The notes under the pieces: generated by a model
The model's database searches: none
What the model was told of the DNA's origin: nothing
Seen by the model: the letters and a program-made list of their open reading frames with translations, nothing else
Source: Falsiroseomonas ponticola
Lineage (GTDB): Bacteria > Pseudomonadota > Alphaproteobacteria > Acetobacterales > Acetobacteraceae
NCBI RefSeq assembly: GCF_016805305.1
Contig: NZ_JAERQN010000002.1
Location: 1-64,000, forward strand
Reading direction: 5' to 3'
DNA length: 64,000 bases
Part shown: positions 22,121-30,570 of the stretch, in pieces
Layout: each line of letters opens with the position of its first letter
How positions within the stretch are numbered: the first letter of the stretch is position 1
Program-made: the position numbers and the translations under genes

Positions 22121-24751
22121 TCAGGTCCTAATCTTATCTGACAGCTGCGTGCGCACGTCTCTCGCGGCCGCCGATTTCTCGACGACAATGAACAGGGCCC
22201 GACCCTGGCTCTGGCGTTCCCACAATTCGCCAATGAGGCGCTTCTCATTCGTGTCTGCCCCATCCGCCAGATGCGCGCCTTTGTACTCAACCACCAGCGT
22301 GCGCCCGTCATCCAACATGGCGACGAAGTCAGGGTAGAACTTGTCGCGGGCTGTCGGCAGCCAGAACGAGTTGGGATGGCGCGCGACATTTCTGATCCAG
22401 AATTTGACAGTCGGCAGACTGTCGATGGCCTGCGCGCATTGAAACTCCTCGCCATCCTCCGTACCGTCGAAGGCGGGTAGGTTGTCAGCGCCCAGGAAAT
22501 GCTTCCGCGGCCGCCAGCGGCCCCGATAGCGGCGTTGGTCCCAATACATGCCTTCCTTGAACGTGAAGGCGTCATCGAAGGAGACACCTACCTTGGCCTC
22601 GGGCGCGAAGAGATAGCGCTGATAGACGCCGTCGCGCTCCTGCTGGCGAATGGCAGCCAGCTTTTCGCGGACCTTGCGGGCGAGAATGAATTTGCAGCGC
22701 ATCAGCGCGGCGATATGCATCCCACGCGCAGTGATCAGATGACCGACGAGGTCACGCAGCCAGCGCAGGAGCTCGCCTTGGTGGATATCCGGCTGCCGCG
22801 CCTGCCGGTCGAGCCAGAGCACGAGCGCCTCGGGGGTCCAGCCTGCCACGTCGATGTCGAGCGCGAGCTGCTCCAGCTCATCGGAAAACTGGTAGGTGAT
22901 GCGATTGCCGTCCAGGTCGATTTCGAAGCTGCGAGCGGTCTCACGGATGGCGAACTCACCCTCCGCCATCCGCGGCGAATGATCGAGAAGCGACCAGTCA
23001 CGGAACTCCATGAAGACGTCGGTGTCCGCGAATTCCAGCTTGCCCTGGATTTCCGACACCAGGCGCGGAACTGCGAACGGCTCCTGCATCTCGGCGGGTG
23101 ACAGCAGTGCCTGTGCATCGGCACGGAATGCGGCGACGGCGTCAGCAAATCCCTGGCGGGCCGTCTCAGGAAGCGTCTCCGCAATCGCTTTCTCGCGCGC
23201 AGCATCCAGAGGGCCGGCGACGGCTATCTCGACCTGGCCGCCTTCCTTCTCGTGGATCGTGACGCCTTCGTGCTGCGTCAACGCGGCGATGACCTCGGGC
23301 GTCGCGCTCAGATTGTGCCGCAGGGTAGGTCGTGGCCGCTCCCGTGGTCCGAACAGGGTGGCCGGGTCGCCAAGGTCTGGCTGAACCGGAGTGATGTTGT
23401 CCTTTGCCTCATCCTCTTCGAAGCCCATAGCGACAAGCTTGTCAGCGAGGGCTTTCGCCGCCTCGCCAAAGGAGGGCTCGGAGAGGAAGGCATAGGCCCT
23501 GTTCAGCGCATCCGCGCGGCGGCGCTTCGCATAGGGCATGCGCAGCACCCGGCCCAGCAACTGCTCCACATCCACGGCGCTCTGGATGCGCGACACTGAG
23601 CAGAAGACGTAGGCGAAGGAGCAATCCCAGCCTTCCTTTAGCGCCTCGACGGTGATGACGTACTCAATGGGGCAATTGCGGTCGAAGAGGTCGAGGCCGT
23701 CCAGCTCCCGCTGATCGCCGGTCGCCACGGCGATCTTCGATTCCGGAATCTGCTCCACCTCCATCAGGTGCTTCTTCAGCGCCGCAACGGTGACCTCCTG
23801 GTTTCTCGGCTGGGCCTGAAACAGGATGATGGGGCGAATGTAGTCAGCATCAGTCTCGGCCGCGGCGGCGAGCGACGCACGCGCCGCGATGGCGCCGTTC
23901 ACCGCATTCTGCCAGGTATCATGCTCCTTGAGCATGATCGGCAGCTTGATCATCTCCTCCAGTTTCAATTCCTGCGCCGTGACACTGTGCAGGATGTTGG
24001 AGTTAAGACGCGGCGTCGCTGTGAATTCGATGATGGCCGAGGGGTTCACACGGGCCTGCATGTCCCGCGTGAGCCCGGTGACGGCGTTGTGGGCCTCGTC
24101 CACGATCATCAGCGGCCGATGGATGTGCATGAGATTGGCAAAGGAGAATTTGACCCCGCCATTCTCCAGCGTCTCCAGCCCCGGCAGCGATTTCGGCAGC
24201 GCGGTGAAGTGCGGCTCCATGTTTTCGTTGTGGGCATAGACCTTCCGGCCCTCGGTGTTCTGCACGCGGAGCGTCTGGATGGTGCCCACGACGATGCAGC
24301 AGTGGTCGCGGATATCGTGCGGTCGGATGTTCGTGAAATCGCCGATATCGAAGACCCGCACGCGGCCGACAAAGGCTTCGTCCATCGCCTGGCGGTAGGG
24401 GTGCCGCGGGTTTTTGAGGGCTTCGGCGGTTTGCAGGCGGATGGTGTTGGATGGCACCAGCCAAAGCACCATCGGGTACTCTTTTTCCACCCAGGCATCG
24501 CGCGCGGTGCTGATGGCGTGGGCGCCCAGGATCGTCTTGCCGCCGCCCGTGGGCAGCCGTAGGCAGACATAGGGTACGTTCGGCAGGGCCTCGAGTGCCG
24601 TATAGGTCCCCCTATAGCGGCCCAGCCGCTTCGCCTGGTCCGGCTCCTTGGTGATCGCCTCGTAGGCCTGCTTCGGTCCTGCGACGCGGGCTTCCTCGAA
24701 AAAGCGGCGGAGAATCGAGAGAGTATCGGTCTGGTATTGCTTCAGCTTCAT
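22121..24751 (-). CDS. res: Type III restriction endonuclease subunit Res
   Basis: 876 aa. The SF2 translocase core has LPTGGGKT (Walker A, about residues 56-63), IVDEAHN (DEAH box, about 200) and EQLLGRVLRMP (motif VI, about 410). The C-terminal nuclease is YPDFVAM..TLVVEYKG (PD-x-E-x-K, about 820-840). With Mod it forms the type III complex that cleaves DNA with inversely oriented unmethylated sites after ATP-dependent signalling. The start at 24751 has GAGGGG six bases upstream and follows mod by ten bases. It appears intact, with no frameshift seen. Confidence 0.92.
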   Translation of the reverse strand: MKLKQYQTDTLSILRRFFEEARVAGPKQAYEAITKEPDQAKRLGRYRGTYTALEALPNVPYVCLRLPTGGGKTILGAHAISTARDAWVEKEYPMVLWLVPSNTIRLQTAEALKNPRHPYRQAMDEAFVGRVRVFDIGDFTNIRPHDIRDHCCIVVGTIQTLRVQNTEGRKVYAHNENMEPHFTALPKSLPGLETLENGGVKFSFANLMHIHRPLMIVDEAHNAVTGLTRDMQARVNPSAIIEFTATPRLNSNILHSVTAQELKLEEMIKLPIMLKEHDTWQNAVNGAIAARASLAAAAETDADYIRPIILFQAQPRNQEVTVAALKKHLMEVEQIPESKIAVATGDQRELDGLDLFDRNCPIEYVITVEALKEGWDCSFAYVFCSVSRIQSAVDVEQLLGRVLRMPYAKRRRADALNRAYAFLSEPSFGEAAKALADKLVAMGFEEDEAKDNITPVQPDLGDPATLFGPRERPRPTLRHNLSATPEVIAALTQHEGVTIHEKEGGQVEIAVAGPLDAAREKAIAETLPETARQGFADAVAAFRADAQALLSPAEMQEPFAVPRLVSEIQGKLEFADTDVFMEFRDWSLLDHSPRMAEGEFAIRETARSFEIDLDGNRITYQFSDELEQLALDIDVAGWTPEALVLWLDRQARQPDIHQGELLRWLRDLVGHLITARGMHIAALMRCKFILARKVREKLAAIRQQERDGVYQRYLFAPEAKVGVSFDDAFTFKEGMYWDQRRYRGRWRPRKHFLGADNLPAFDGTEDGEEFQCAQAIDSLPTVKFWIRNVARHPNSFWLPTARDKFYPDFVAMLDDGRTLVVEYKGAHLADGADTNEKRLIGELWERQSQGRALFIVVEKSAAARDVRTQLSDKIRT

Positions 24752-24761
24752 GAGATGCCCC

Positions 24762-26330
24762 TCAGGCCCGCGCTTTGATGTCGTAGGGCGTCTGCTTGAA
24801 GGTGATGTGCTCACGGTCGAGGGTCGCGGGTGTCAGCCGGGATTGCTCGCCGTAGATAGTGATCGGATAGGCCGGATTTTCTGCGACAAAAGCGGGGTGG
24901 GCCTGGGCGATCGCTTCACGGATGAGCGCGAGGGTGGCACGGGTCAGAACATTGCCCGCACCCGGCCGCTTGTCGCCGAGGATGCCGTTGTAGAGCAGCG
25001 CGAAAGCTTGGTCCCCGTGCAGACCGAGGAAGGGCGTGCTGGCATTGCCATCCCAGGGGCGACTAGTCTCACTGAACCAGACATGGGCGGCCAGCACCGG
25101 GAAGCGGATATCTTGTCGAATATGACCTTCCGCATCGAAGACGGGCGGGCCGAGGCGGTAGAAGCGAAAGCCGCCGCCACCCTGCCAACCGACGGATTTT
25201 GAGACGCCGCCTTGCTCACCGTTGATGACCTTTTGCATGCGAGGTGCGCAATGGGTGACGGCGTGATCGCCCATCTCAATCCCTATCCAGCGACGGCCCA
25301 TCTTGTGCGCAACCGCCGCCGTTGTGCCGGAGCCGAGAAAAGAATCGAGGACGAGGTCGCCGGGATTGGTGGCGATTTGAATGATGCGGTGGATAAGACG
25401 CTCAGGCTTTGGCGTGCCGAAGCTGACGTCAGATCCGAATAACTCGTTCGCCTCCTTCTTTGACTCGTCCGTATGTCCGGCGTCCGAATGAGGCCACCAA
25501 GTCCATGGGACCAAACCTTCAACCTCAGAGAGGTATCGGATGACGCTGGGCTGGGAGTCGCCCTTTTTGCCCCAGTATATACGTCCTTCCTTCTTCAATT
25601 TCAGAAATTCAGATTCGATCATTGACCAACAACGGCCCTTCGGTGGCGTATGAATACGCCCCGATGGCGACAAAATTTCATACATCTGATTTGGTCGATA
25701 GCCCTGTGCGGTCATTGGCAAGCCACGCCACCGCTTGCTCGGATCTGTTTCTTTCGGATTTTCTGGATTTTTGTAAATTTTTGCCTGTTCGTCGGTGAGG
25801 GCAACCTTATTCCGATATACCTTGAATAATTCTGGATTTGAGGCGTATACGGTTACATACTCATGGGCGTCACCGATCGATCCACGATTTTCGCGAGAGT
25901 ATCGCTTTTGCCAAACATTATTTGCGACAAACCGCGACCTTCCAAACACTTCATCCATGATGACCTTCAGGTACTGTCCTTCGTTGTCATCGATTGACAC
26001 CCAGATTGAGCCGTCCTCGGCCAGCAAATCACGCAGAATTTCTAGTCGGGGCCATATCAGTGCAAGCCACTGTGTGTGCTCAAGATTGTCGTCGTATTGC
26101 TCGAACGCAGATCGGGTGTTGTAGGGCGGATCAATATAGATGCACTTCACACGCCCCGCGTAGAAGGGCAGCAGCGCCTTCAGCGCATCCAGATTGTCGC
26201 CCTGGATCAGCATATTGCCGCTATCCCGGTCACCCGCCGACAGGTCAGGCACTTCCTCCAGCAGGCGATACGGCACGCGCTGCGCGGCGCGTATGTCTTC
26301 GTCTCGGGTCAACCAGTTCAGAATCGGCAT
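24762..26330 (-). CDS. mod: Type III DNA methyltransferase subunit Mod
   Basis: 522 aa beta-class N6-adenine methyltransferase: DPPYNT (motif IV, about residues 68-73) comes before DSFLGSGTT (motif I, about 330). The stretch between them, about residues 140-320 (26000-25370), holds the target recognition domain and is clearly richer in A and T than the rest of the gene, as expected for a domain exchanged by recombination. Mod confers site recognition for both methylation and Res cleavage. It is the first gene of the mod-res operon, opening toward the tRNA-Gly gene. The recognition sequence cannot be read from the protein. Confidence 0.92.
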   Translation of the reverse strand: MPILNWLTRDEDIRAAQRVPYRLLEEVPDLSAGDRDSGNMLIQGDNLDALKALLPFYAGRVKCIYIDPPYNTRSAFEQYDDNLEHTQWLALIWPRLEILRDLLAEDGSIWVSIDDNEGQYLKVIMDEVFGRSRFVANNVWQKRYSRENRGSIGDAHEYVTVYASNPELFKVYRNKVALTDEQAKIYKNPENPKETDPSKRWRGLPMTAQGYRPNQMYEILSPSGRIHTPPKGRCWSMIESEFLKLKKEGRIYWGKKGDSQPSVIRYLSEVEGLVPWTWWPHSDAGHTDESKKEANELFGSDVSFGTPKPERLIHRIIQIATNPGDLVLDSFLGSGTTAAVAHKMGRRWIGIEMGDHAVTHCAPRMQKVINGEQGGVSKSVGWQGGGGFRFYRLGPPVFDAEGHIRQDIRFPVLAAHVWFSETSRPWDGNASTPFLGLHGDQAFALLYNGILGDKRPGAGNVLTRATLALIREAIAQAHPAFVAENPAYPITIYGEQSRLTPATLDREHITFKQTPYDIKARA

Positions 26331-26776
26331 TCGCCACCATTACGCGTTCCAAACCCTGTCTTCGCGCAGGAAACCGCCTGTTGCCAGACGCCAACTCCGT
26401 ATTTCGAACCGCCGCAGCGCCCCGAGGGCGGGGTGCGGCCTTGTTCTTGGAATGGCCGCCATGGTTCCCCGGCCCGCGTCTCGTCGCAATACCGTGGGTG
26501 GAGAGCGCTGTTTTGCGGTCCCAGAATCGACCGGTAGCCGGTCGCGATGCGTAACCGGCGGGCGTGCCTCGGCGAAGGTTTGAAACGATTTCAGTGACTT
26601 GAGGCTTGTAGACTGAATCGCCCAAGTCCCGAGCTTCGGAGAGAGAATGGCCTCTGGAGAGACGGAAACGCCGGTCGTTGCGTTCTCCAAGCCTCAAGCC
26701 GTCGCGGCAAAACCCCAGGAAACCTGCGGTTCACTACGCCGTCGGCGCGTGAGATGTGTGAGGTTGGGAGACCGAC
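26331..26776. other. Non-coding gap between the type III operon and tRNA-Gly
   Basis: About 450 bases with no convincing gene. Open frames here overlap on several strands, lack ribosome sites and have the composition of chance frames in GC-rich DNA. It must hold the mod promoter, reading leftward, and may hold the right boundary of the island; no duplicate of the tRNA 3' end is found inside it. Confidence 0.5.
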
Positions 26777-26851
26777 TGGAGCGGGCGAAGGGATTCGAAC
26801 CCTCGACCCCAACCTTGGCAAGGTTGTGCTCTACCCCTGAGCTACGCCCGC
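26777..26851 (-). tRNA. tRNA-Gly (anticodon GCC)
   Basis: The minus strand folds into a full cloverleaf: 7-base acceptor GCGGGCG/CGCCCGC (26851-26845 with 26787-26781), D arm GCTC...GAGC, anticodon stem CAACC/GGTTG around TTGCCAA (anticodon GCC), T arm GAGGG-TTCGAAT-CCCTT, discriminator U, and an encoded CCA (26779-26777). Anticodon GCC reads GGC/GGU glycine codons, the main Gly codons in GC-rich genomes. Its 3' end points at the defence island. Confidence 0.97.
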
Positions 26852-26988
26852 GCTCCGTTCGGCGTGGGGCGGTGATTACCATGCCGGCGGGGGATTGCAA
26901 GCGCCGCCTCCCCACCATGGACAACAAGTCGCGCAGGGGCAGGATGCGCCTGCCGCATGGCACCGCACCAGCCAGGATCCGCCCGCCC

Positions 26989-27495
26989 ATGGAAACACCC
27001 GAAGGCCTGCTCGCGCGCCTCGACGCGCTGGGGATCGAGGCGCGGACCGTCCGCCACCCGCCCGTCTTCACGGTGGCGGAAAGCCAGGCGCTGCGGCCGG
27101 ACCTGCCGGGCGGGCACTCCAAGAACCTGTTCCTGCGGCCCGCCCGGGGGGAGGGGCCCTTCCTGCTGCTGGTGCTGGAGGAGGAGCGCCGCGCCTCGGT
27201 CAACGCGCTGGTCCGCGCCGCGGGCGCGCCGCGCAGCGCCTTCGCGGAAGCCGAACACCTGCGGGCGCAGCTGGGGGTGGAGCCGGGCTCCGTCACGCCC
27301 TTCGGCCTGGTCAATGCGCGGCCGGGCGCGGTGCGGGTGGTGTTCGACCAGGGCTTGATGGAGGGGTTCGAGTGGGTGAACTTCCACCCCCTCACCAACA
27401 CCATGACCACGGCCATCCGGCCGGCGGACATGCTGCGCTTCCTGCGGGGCCTCGGCCATGAACCGGCCCTGCTGGCGGTGCCGGAGGCCGGCTGA
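26989..27495 (+). CDS. prolyl-tRNA editing protein (ProX/YbaK-like)
   Basis: 168 aa YbaK/aminoacyl-tRNA deacylase domain covering the whole protein. HSKNLFLR near 45, the LVLEEERRASV strand and PGSVTPFGLVN near 104 are typical of ProX-type free-standing editing proteins. They hydrolyse mischarged Ala- or Cys-tRNA(Pro) in the cytosol. The ATG at 26989 is chosen because the family begins a few residues before LLARLDALGI; an upstream ATG at 26944 is possible. It stands alone on the plus strand beside the tRNA-Gly gene. Confidence 0.85.
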   Translation: METPEGLLARLDALGIEARTVRHPPVFTVAESQALRPDLPGGHSKNLFLRPARGEGPFLLLVLEEERRASVNALVRAAGAPRSAFAEAEHLRAQLGVEPGSVTPFGLVNARPGAVRVVFDQGLMEGFEWVNFHPLTNTMTTAIRPADMLRFLRGLGHEPALLAVPEAG

Positions 27496-27595
27496 ACGCC
27501 ACCCCCCGCTTGCTTCGCGCCCCGCGGGGCGCATCTATGGGCCAACACCCCCGCGCCGCACATCCTGATGCGGCTGGACCGAGGAAAAGCTTGCC

Positions 27596-28540
27596 ATGGA
27601 CGTGATCTTCGACCCGACCCGCCAGACGGCGCCCGGAGGAGCTGCCGGGGCCGACGTGATCAAGGACGGCGACCAGCGCACCTTCATGGCCGATGTGGTC
27701 GAGGCCAGCCGCGAGACGCCGGTGCTGGTGGACTTCTGGGCCACCTGGTGCGGCCCCTGCAAGACGCTGACGCCGACGCTGGAGAAGGTGGTCCGCGCCG
27801 CGCAGGGCCGGGTCAAGCTGGTCAAGATCGACATCGACAAGAACCGCCAGCTGGTCCAGCAGCTGGCGCAGATGGGGCTGCCGCTGCAATCGGTGCCGAC
27901 GGTGGTCGGCTTCGTGCAGGGCCAGATCGCCGACCTCTTCCAGGGCGCGCTGCCGGAAGGGGAGGTGAAGAAGTTCATCGACAACCTCCTCAAGATGGGC
28001 GGCAGCCAGAGCCCGGCGGCCGACCTGCTGGCGGAGGCCAAGGCGGCGGTCGAGAGTGGTGACCATGCCGCGGCGGTGGAGCTCTTCGCGGCCCTGGCCG
28101 AGCAGGAGCCCGAGAATGCCGAGGCGCTGGCCGGCATGGCCCGCTGCCTGGTGGCGCTGGGGGAGGAGGAGCAGGCGCAGGAGGTGATCGACCAGGTCCC
28201 GGCCAAGATCCGCGACCATGCCGAGATCGCCTCCATCCGCTCCGCCCTCGAGCTGGCGGCGGAAGGCCGCCGCGCGCGGGAGAAGCTCGGCGAGTTCGAG
28301 CGGCGCCTGGCGGCGGACCCGGACGACCACGCGGCGCGGATCGACCTGGCGGTCGCGCTGAACGCGATGGACAAGCGGGCCGAGGCGGTGGACGCGCTGA
28401 TCGAGGCGATCAAGCGCGACAAGGCGTGGAACGAGGAGGCGGCGCGCAAGCAGCTGCTGAAGTTCTTCGAGGCGTGGGGCTTCACGGACCCCGCGACCCT
28501 TGCGGGACGGCGGAAGCTCTCCACCCTACTGTTCCGCTGA
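27596..28540 (+). CDS. cnoX: CnoX/YbbN-like thioredoxin with TPR domain
   Basis: 314 aa. The thioredoxin domain (about 20-130) keeps the WCGPC active site at 51-55 and the cis-proline (SVPTVVGF, about 98). A TPR-like helical region (about 140-300) follows, the layout of CnoX (YbbN), a chaperedoxin that protects substrates during oxidative stress and hands them to GroEL or DnaK. Unlike E. coli YbbN (SXXC-type site), alphaproteobacterial forms retain CGPC, implying redox activity. GAGGAAA precedes the ATG. It is followed by the Lon-N, UPF0434 and DUF971 genes, a common alphaproteobacterial order. Confidence 0.85.
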   Translation: MDVIFDPTRQTAPGGAAGADVIKDGDQRTFMADVVEASRETPVLVDFWATWCGPCKTLTPTLEKVVRAAQGRVKLVKIDIDKNRQLVQQLAQMGLPLQSVPTVVGFVQGQIADLFQGALPEGEVKKFIDNLLKMGGSQSPAADLLAEAKAAVESGDHAAAVELFAALAEQEPENAEALAGMARCLVALGEEEQAQEVIDQVPAKIRDHAEIASIRSALELAAEGRRAREKLGEFERRLAADPDDHAARIDLAVALNAMDKRAEAVDALIEAIKRDKAWNEEAARKQLLKFFEAWGFTDPATLAGRRKLSTLLFR

Positions 28541-28633
28541 CCATCGCGGCCCCCCTGTCCCGGGGGCCATGGGTGACAGGCGGCGCCACAATGACCGCCG
28601 GGCGACTGAGGCCCGGCGGCGGAAACGGAACCG

Positions 28634-29296
28634 ATGCCCCCCTTCCATCCCGCCTTCGACGAGTTGCCCGGGGAGATCCCGATCTTCCCCCTTTCCGGCG
28701 CGCTGCTGCTGCCGGAAGGGCGGCTGCCGCTCAACATCTTCGAGCCGCGCTACCTGGCCATGGTGGAGGACAGCCTGGCCGCGGGGCGGATGTTCGGCAT
28801 GGTGATGCCGGACCCCGGCCTGCCGCGGACGGAGATCGGCAGCCAGATCTACCGGGTCGGCTGCCTCGGCCGGCTGTCCTCCTTCGCCGAGACGGATGAC
28901 GGGCGCTACCTGATCACGCTGACGGGCGTGATCCGCTACCGGGTGGTGGAGGAGGTGGCGCTGCGCCGCGGCTACCGGCGCGCGCGCGTCGAATACGGCG
29001 ACTACGCGCCGGACCTGATGGTGGGGCAGAAGCCGCGGATCGACCGGGAGGCGCTGGTCGGCGCGCTGCGGCCCTACTTCAAGGCGCGGGGGATCGAGGC
29101 GAACTGGGACGCGGTGGAGAACACCAGCGACGCCATGCTGGTGACGACGCTCTGCATGGTCTGCCCCTTCGATGCGCGGGAGAAGCAGGCCCTGCTGGAA
29201 GCCCGCGGGCCGGAGGAGCGCGCCAGCATGCTGGTGGCGCTGATGCAGATGGACGCGCATGGCCATGGCATGGCGCCGGAGGGGCGGCCAAGCTAA
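28634..29296 (+). CDS. LON substrate-binding domain protein
   Basis: 220 aa corresponding to the N-terminal (substrate-recognition) domain of Lon protease and nothing more: IPIFPLSGALLLPEGRLPLNIFEPRYLAMVED at the start is the classic LON signature. There is no ATPase or Ser-Lys protease domain, so it cannot degrade proteins alone. Such free-standing LonN proteins are widespread in alphaproteobacteria next to ybbN and are of unclear role, perhaps substrate delivery. It is one operon with its neighbours, with short gaps. Confidence 0.85.
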   Translation: MPPFHPAFDELPGEIPIFPLSGALLLPEGRLPLNIFEPRYLAMVEDSLAAGRMFGMVMPDPGLPRTEIGSQIYRVGCLGRLSSFAETDDGRYLITLTGVIRYRVVEEVALRRGYRRARVEYGDYAPDLMVGQKPRIDREALVGALRPYFKARGIEANWDAVENTSDAMLVTTLCMVCPFDAREKQALLEARGPEERASMLVALMQMDAHGHGMAPEGRPS

Positions 29297-29324
29297 ACCG
29301 GCGGTCCTCTGACGGAGCCTGACG

Positions 29325-29513
29325 ATGAGCGAGACGAGCGCCGGCGCGGTGGACCCGCGGCTGCTGGAGATCCTGGTCTGCCCGGTCACCAAGGGACCGC
29401 TGCGCTATGACCGGGAGGCGGGGGAGCTGGTGAGCGAGAAGGCGGGCCTCGCCTATCCCGTGCGGGACGGCATCCCCATCATGCTGCCGGACGAGGCGCG
29501 GAAGATCGGCTGA
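29325..29513 (+). CDS. Trm112/UPF0434 family protein
   Basis: 62 aa; [51 protein letters not shown] matches the YcaR/UPF0434 (Trm112-like) family end to end. Trm112 proteins can act as small activators of methyltransferases. Here only one of the zinc cysteines remains (VCPVTKG), as in many bacterial members, so metal binding is unlikely. GACGGAG sits eight bases before the ATG. It forms part of the operon running from cnoX to the DUF971 gene. Confidence 0.85.
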   Translation: MSETSAGAVDPRLLEILVCPVTKGPLRYDREAGELVSEKAGLAYPVRDGIPIMLPDEARKIG

Positions 29514-29526
29514 AAGGCCGGGTGCC

Positions 29527-29922
29527 GTGGCGAAGCTCACGGAGATACGGCTGAACCGGGCGGAGAAGCGGCTGGAGCTGGCCTGGGATGACGGGACCCG
29601 GGCGGCGCTGGAGGCGGAGTATCTGCGCGTCGAAAGCCCCTCGGCCGAGGTGCAGGGGCATGGGCCGGGGCAGCGGGTGATCGTGCCCGGGCGCCGGCAT
29701 GTCGGCATCATGCGGGTGGAGCCGGTCGGCCATTACGGCGTGCGGCTGGTCTTCGACGACCTGCACGACACCGGCATCTACAGCTGGGACTACCTGCGCG
29801 CCCTGGTGGAGGAGCGCGAGGCCCGCTGGGCGGCCTATGAGCAGGCGCTGGCGGCCAAGGGCCTGTCGCGCGACCCGCCGGCGCGGCGCGGCCCTACTGC
29901 TTCCGCAGCGGGCCCGGGGTGA
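29527..29922 (+). CDS. DUF971 (gamma-butyrobetaine hydroxylase-like N-terminal) protein
   Basis: 131 aa. Residues 1-95 (TEIRLNRAEKRLELAWDDGTRAALEAEYLRVESPSAEV, then IMRVEPVGHYGVRLVFDDLHDTGIYSWDYLRAL) are the DUF971 domain, related to the N-terminal domain of gamma-butyrobetaine hydroxylase and often linked to Fe-S protein biology. The tail is unstructured. It starts at GTG 29527. Its 3' end overlaps the converging small secreted-protein gene by 29 bases. Confidence 0.85.
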   Translation: MAKLTEIRLNRAEKRLELAWDDGTRAALEAEYLRVESPSAEVQGHGPGQRVIVPGRRHVGIMRVEPVGHYGVRLVFDDLHDTGIYSWDYLRALVEEREARWAAYEQALAAKGLSRDPPARRGPTASAAGPG

Positions 29923-30271
29923 CGGTGGCGCCGGCGCGGCCGCCGTTGCGGAAGGCGTCCCGCAGCTGGGTGACGACGGGGTCCACATCCTCGAACCGCG
30001 AGGCGGTGCCGGTGACGGTCACGACGTTGCGTTCCGGGATGCAGTAGAAGACGTAGAGCTGGTCCTGGGCCCGGTTCTCCGCCCAGACGGCGCGGCTGGT
30101 GGGGTCCATGAGCTGCAGGCCGACCTGGCGGACGGCCTGGGTCGCGCGGTTCATGCAGGCCTGGAGCGAGGCGCCGCTGTCCAGCCATTCATGGCCGACC
30201 GAGAGGCCGGCGGCGCCGGCCTGGGGGGCGGCGGCGAGGAGCATCAGGGCGATGAGGGGCGCGCGGCGCAT
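29894..30271 (-). CDS. small secreted/periplasmic hypothetical protein
   Basis: 125 aa with a clear signal peptide (MRRAPLIALMLLAAAPQAGAAG, cleavage about residue 20-21). The mature part of about 105 aa has two cysteines (QACMNR, FYCIPE) that could form a disulfide. It has the pattern of a small alpha/beta periplasmic domain (TVTGTASRFEDVDPVVTQLRDAF). No named family is recognised. GGAGGA lies seven bases before the ATG. It is transcribed against the DUF971 gene, with overlapping 3' ends. Confidence 0.65.
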   Translation of the reverse strand: MRRAPLIALMLLAAAPQAGAAGLSVGHEWLDSGASLQACMNRATQAVRQVGLQLMDPTSRAVWAENRAQDQLYVFYCIPERNVVTVTGTASRFEDVDPVVTQLRDAFRNGGRAGATVTPGPLRKQ

Positions 30272-30570
30272 GGGCGATTCCTCCGGTCGGGAGGGCCATG
30301 ATGCCAGGACGGGGCGCGGGGCCAAGGCCGGCGCGGTTTCGCGCGTATCACGCGCCCGCCGGGTACTGAGGATTGAGGAATACAGCGGCTTAAGCCGATT
30401 TAGCCGATTTAGTGCTTTTAGCACCGATTCCGCGGTGCCCTTTGGGACAAATTCCCCCTGCACGGGCGGCAAGGGAGGTCGGGCGGATGGACAGGTTCAA
30501 GGAGCCGCCAGCGCCTGTGGGGCGGGCGTGTCCGGAACATATCAGGAACGCGTCCCGAAGGCGAGGGGAT
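30272..30570. other. Gap with a palindrome and GCCGATTTA repeats
   Basis: No gene is seen. It contains a perfect 12-base palindrome CGGCTTAAGCCG (30386-30397) followed by the short repeat GCCGATTTA twice (from 30395) and a GTGC-TTTTA-GCAC hairpin (30412-30424). It must carry the promoter of the small secreted-protein gene and the end of the MmeI-like transcript, both reading leftward. Confidence 0.4.

Noticed and set aside
26245..26697. Minus-strand frame of 150 codons before the tRNA-Gly gene
   Set aside because: It overlaps the mod start, competes with other frames of similar length, lacks a ribosome site and matches no family.
27517..27532. Perfect 16-base GC palindrome GCGCCCCGCGGGGCGC after the prolyl-tRNA editing gene
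   Set aside because: No T-tract follows and such palindromes are common in this base composition; not called as a terminator.
28548..28568. GGCCCCC/GGGGGCC hairpin between cnoX and the Lon-N gene
   Set aside because: It lacks a T run and lies inside an apparent operon; at most a weak attenuator.
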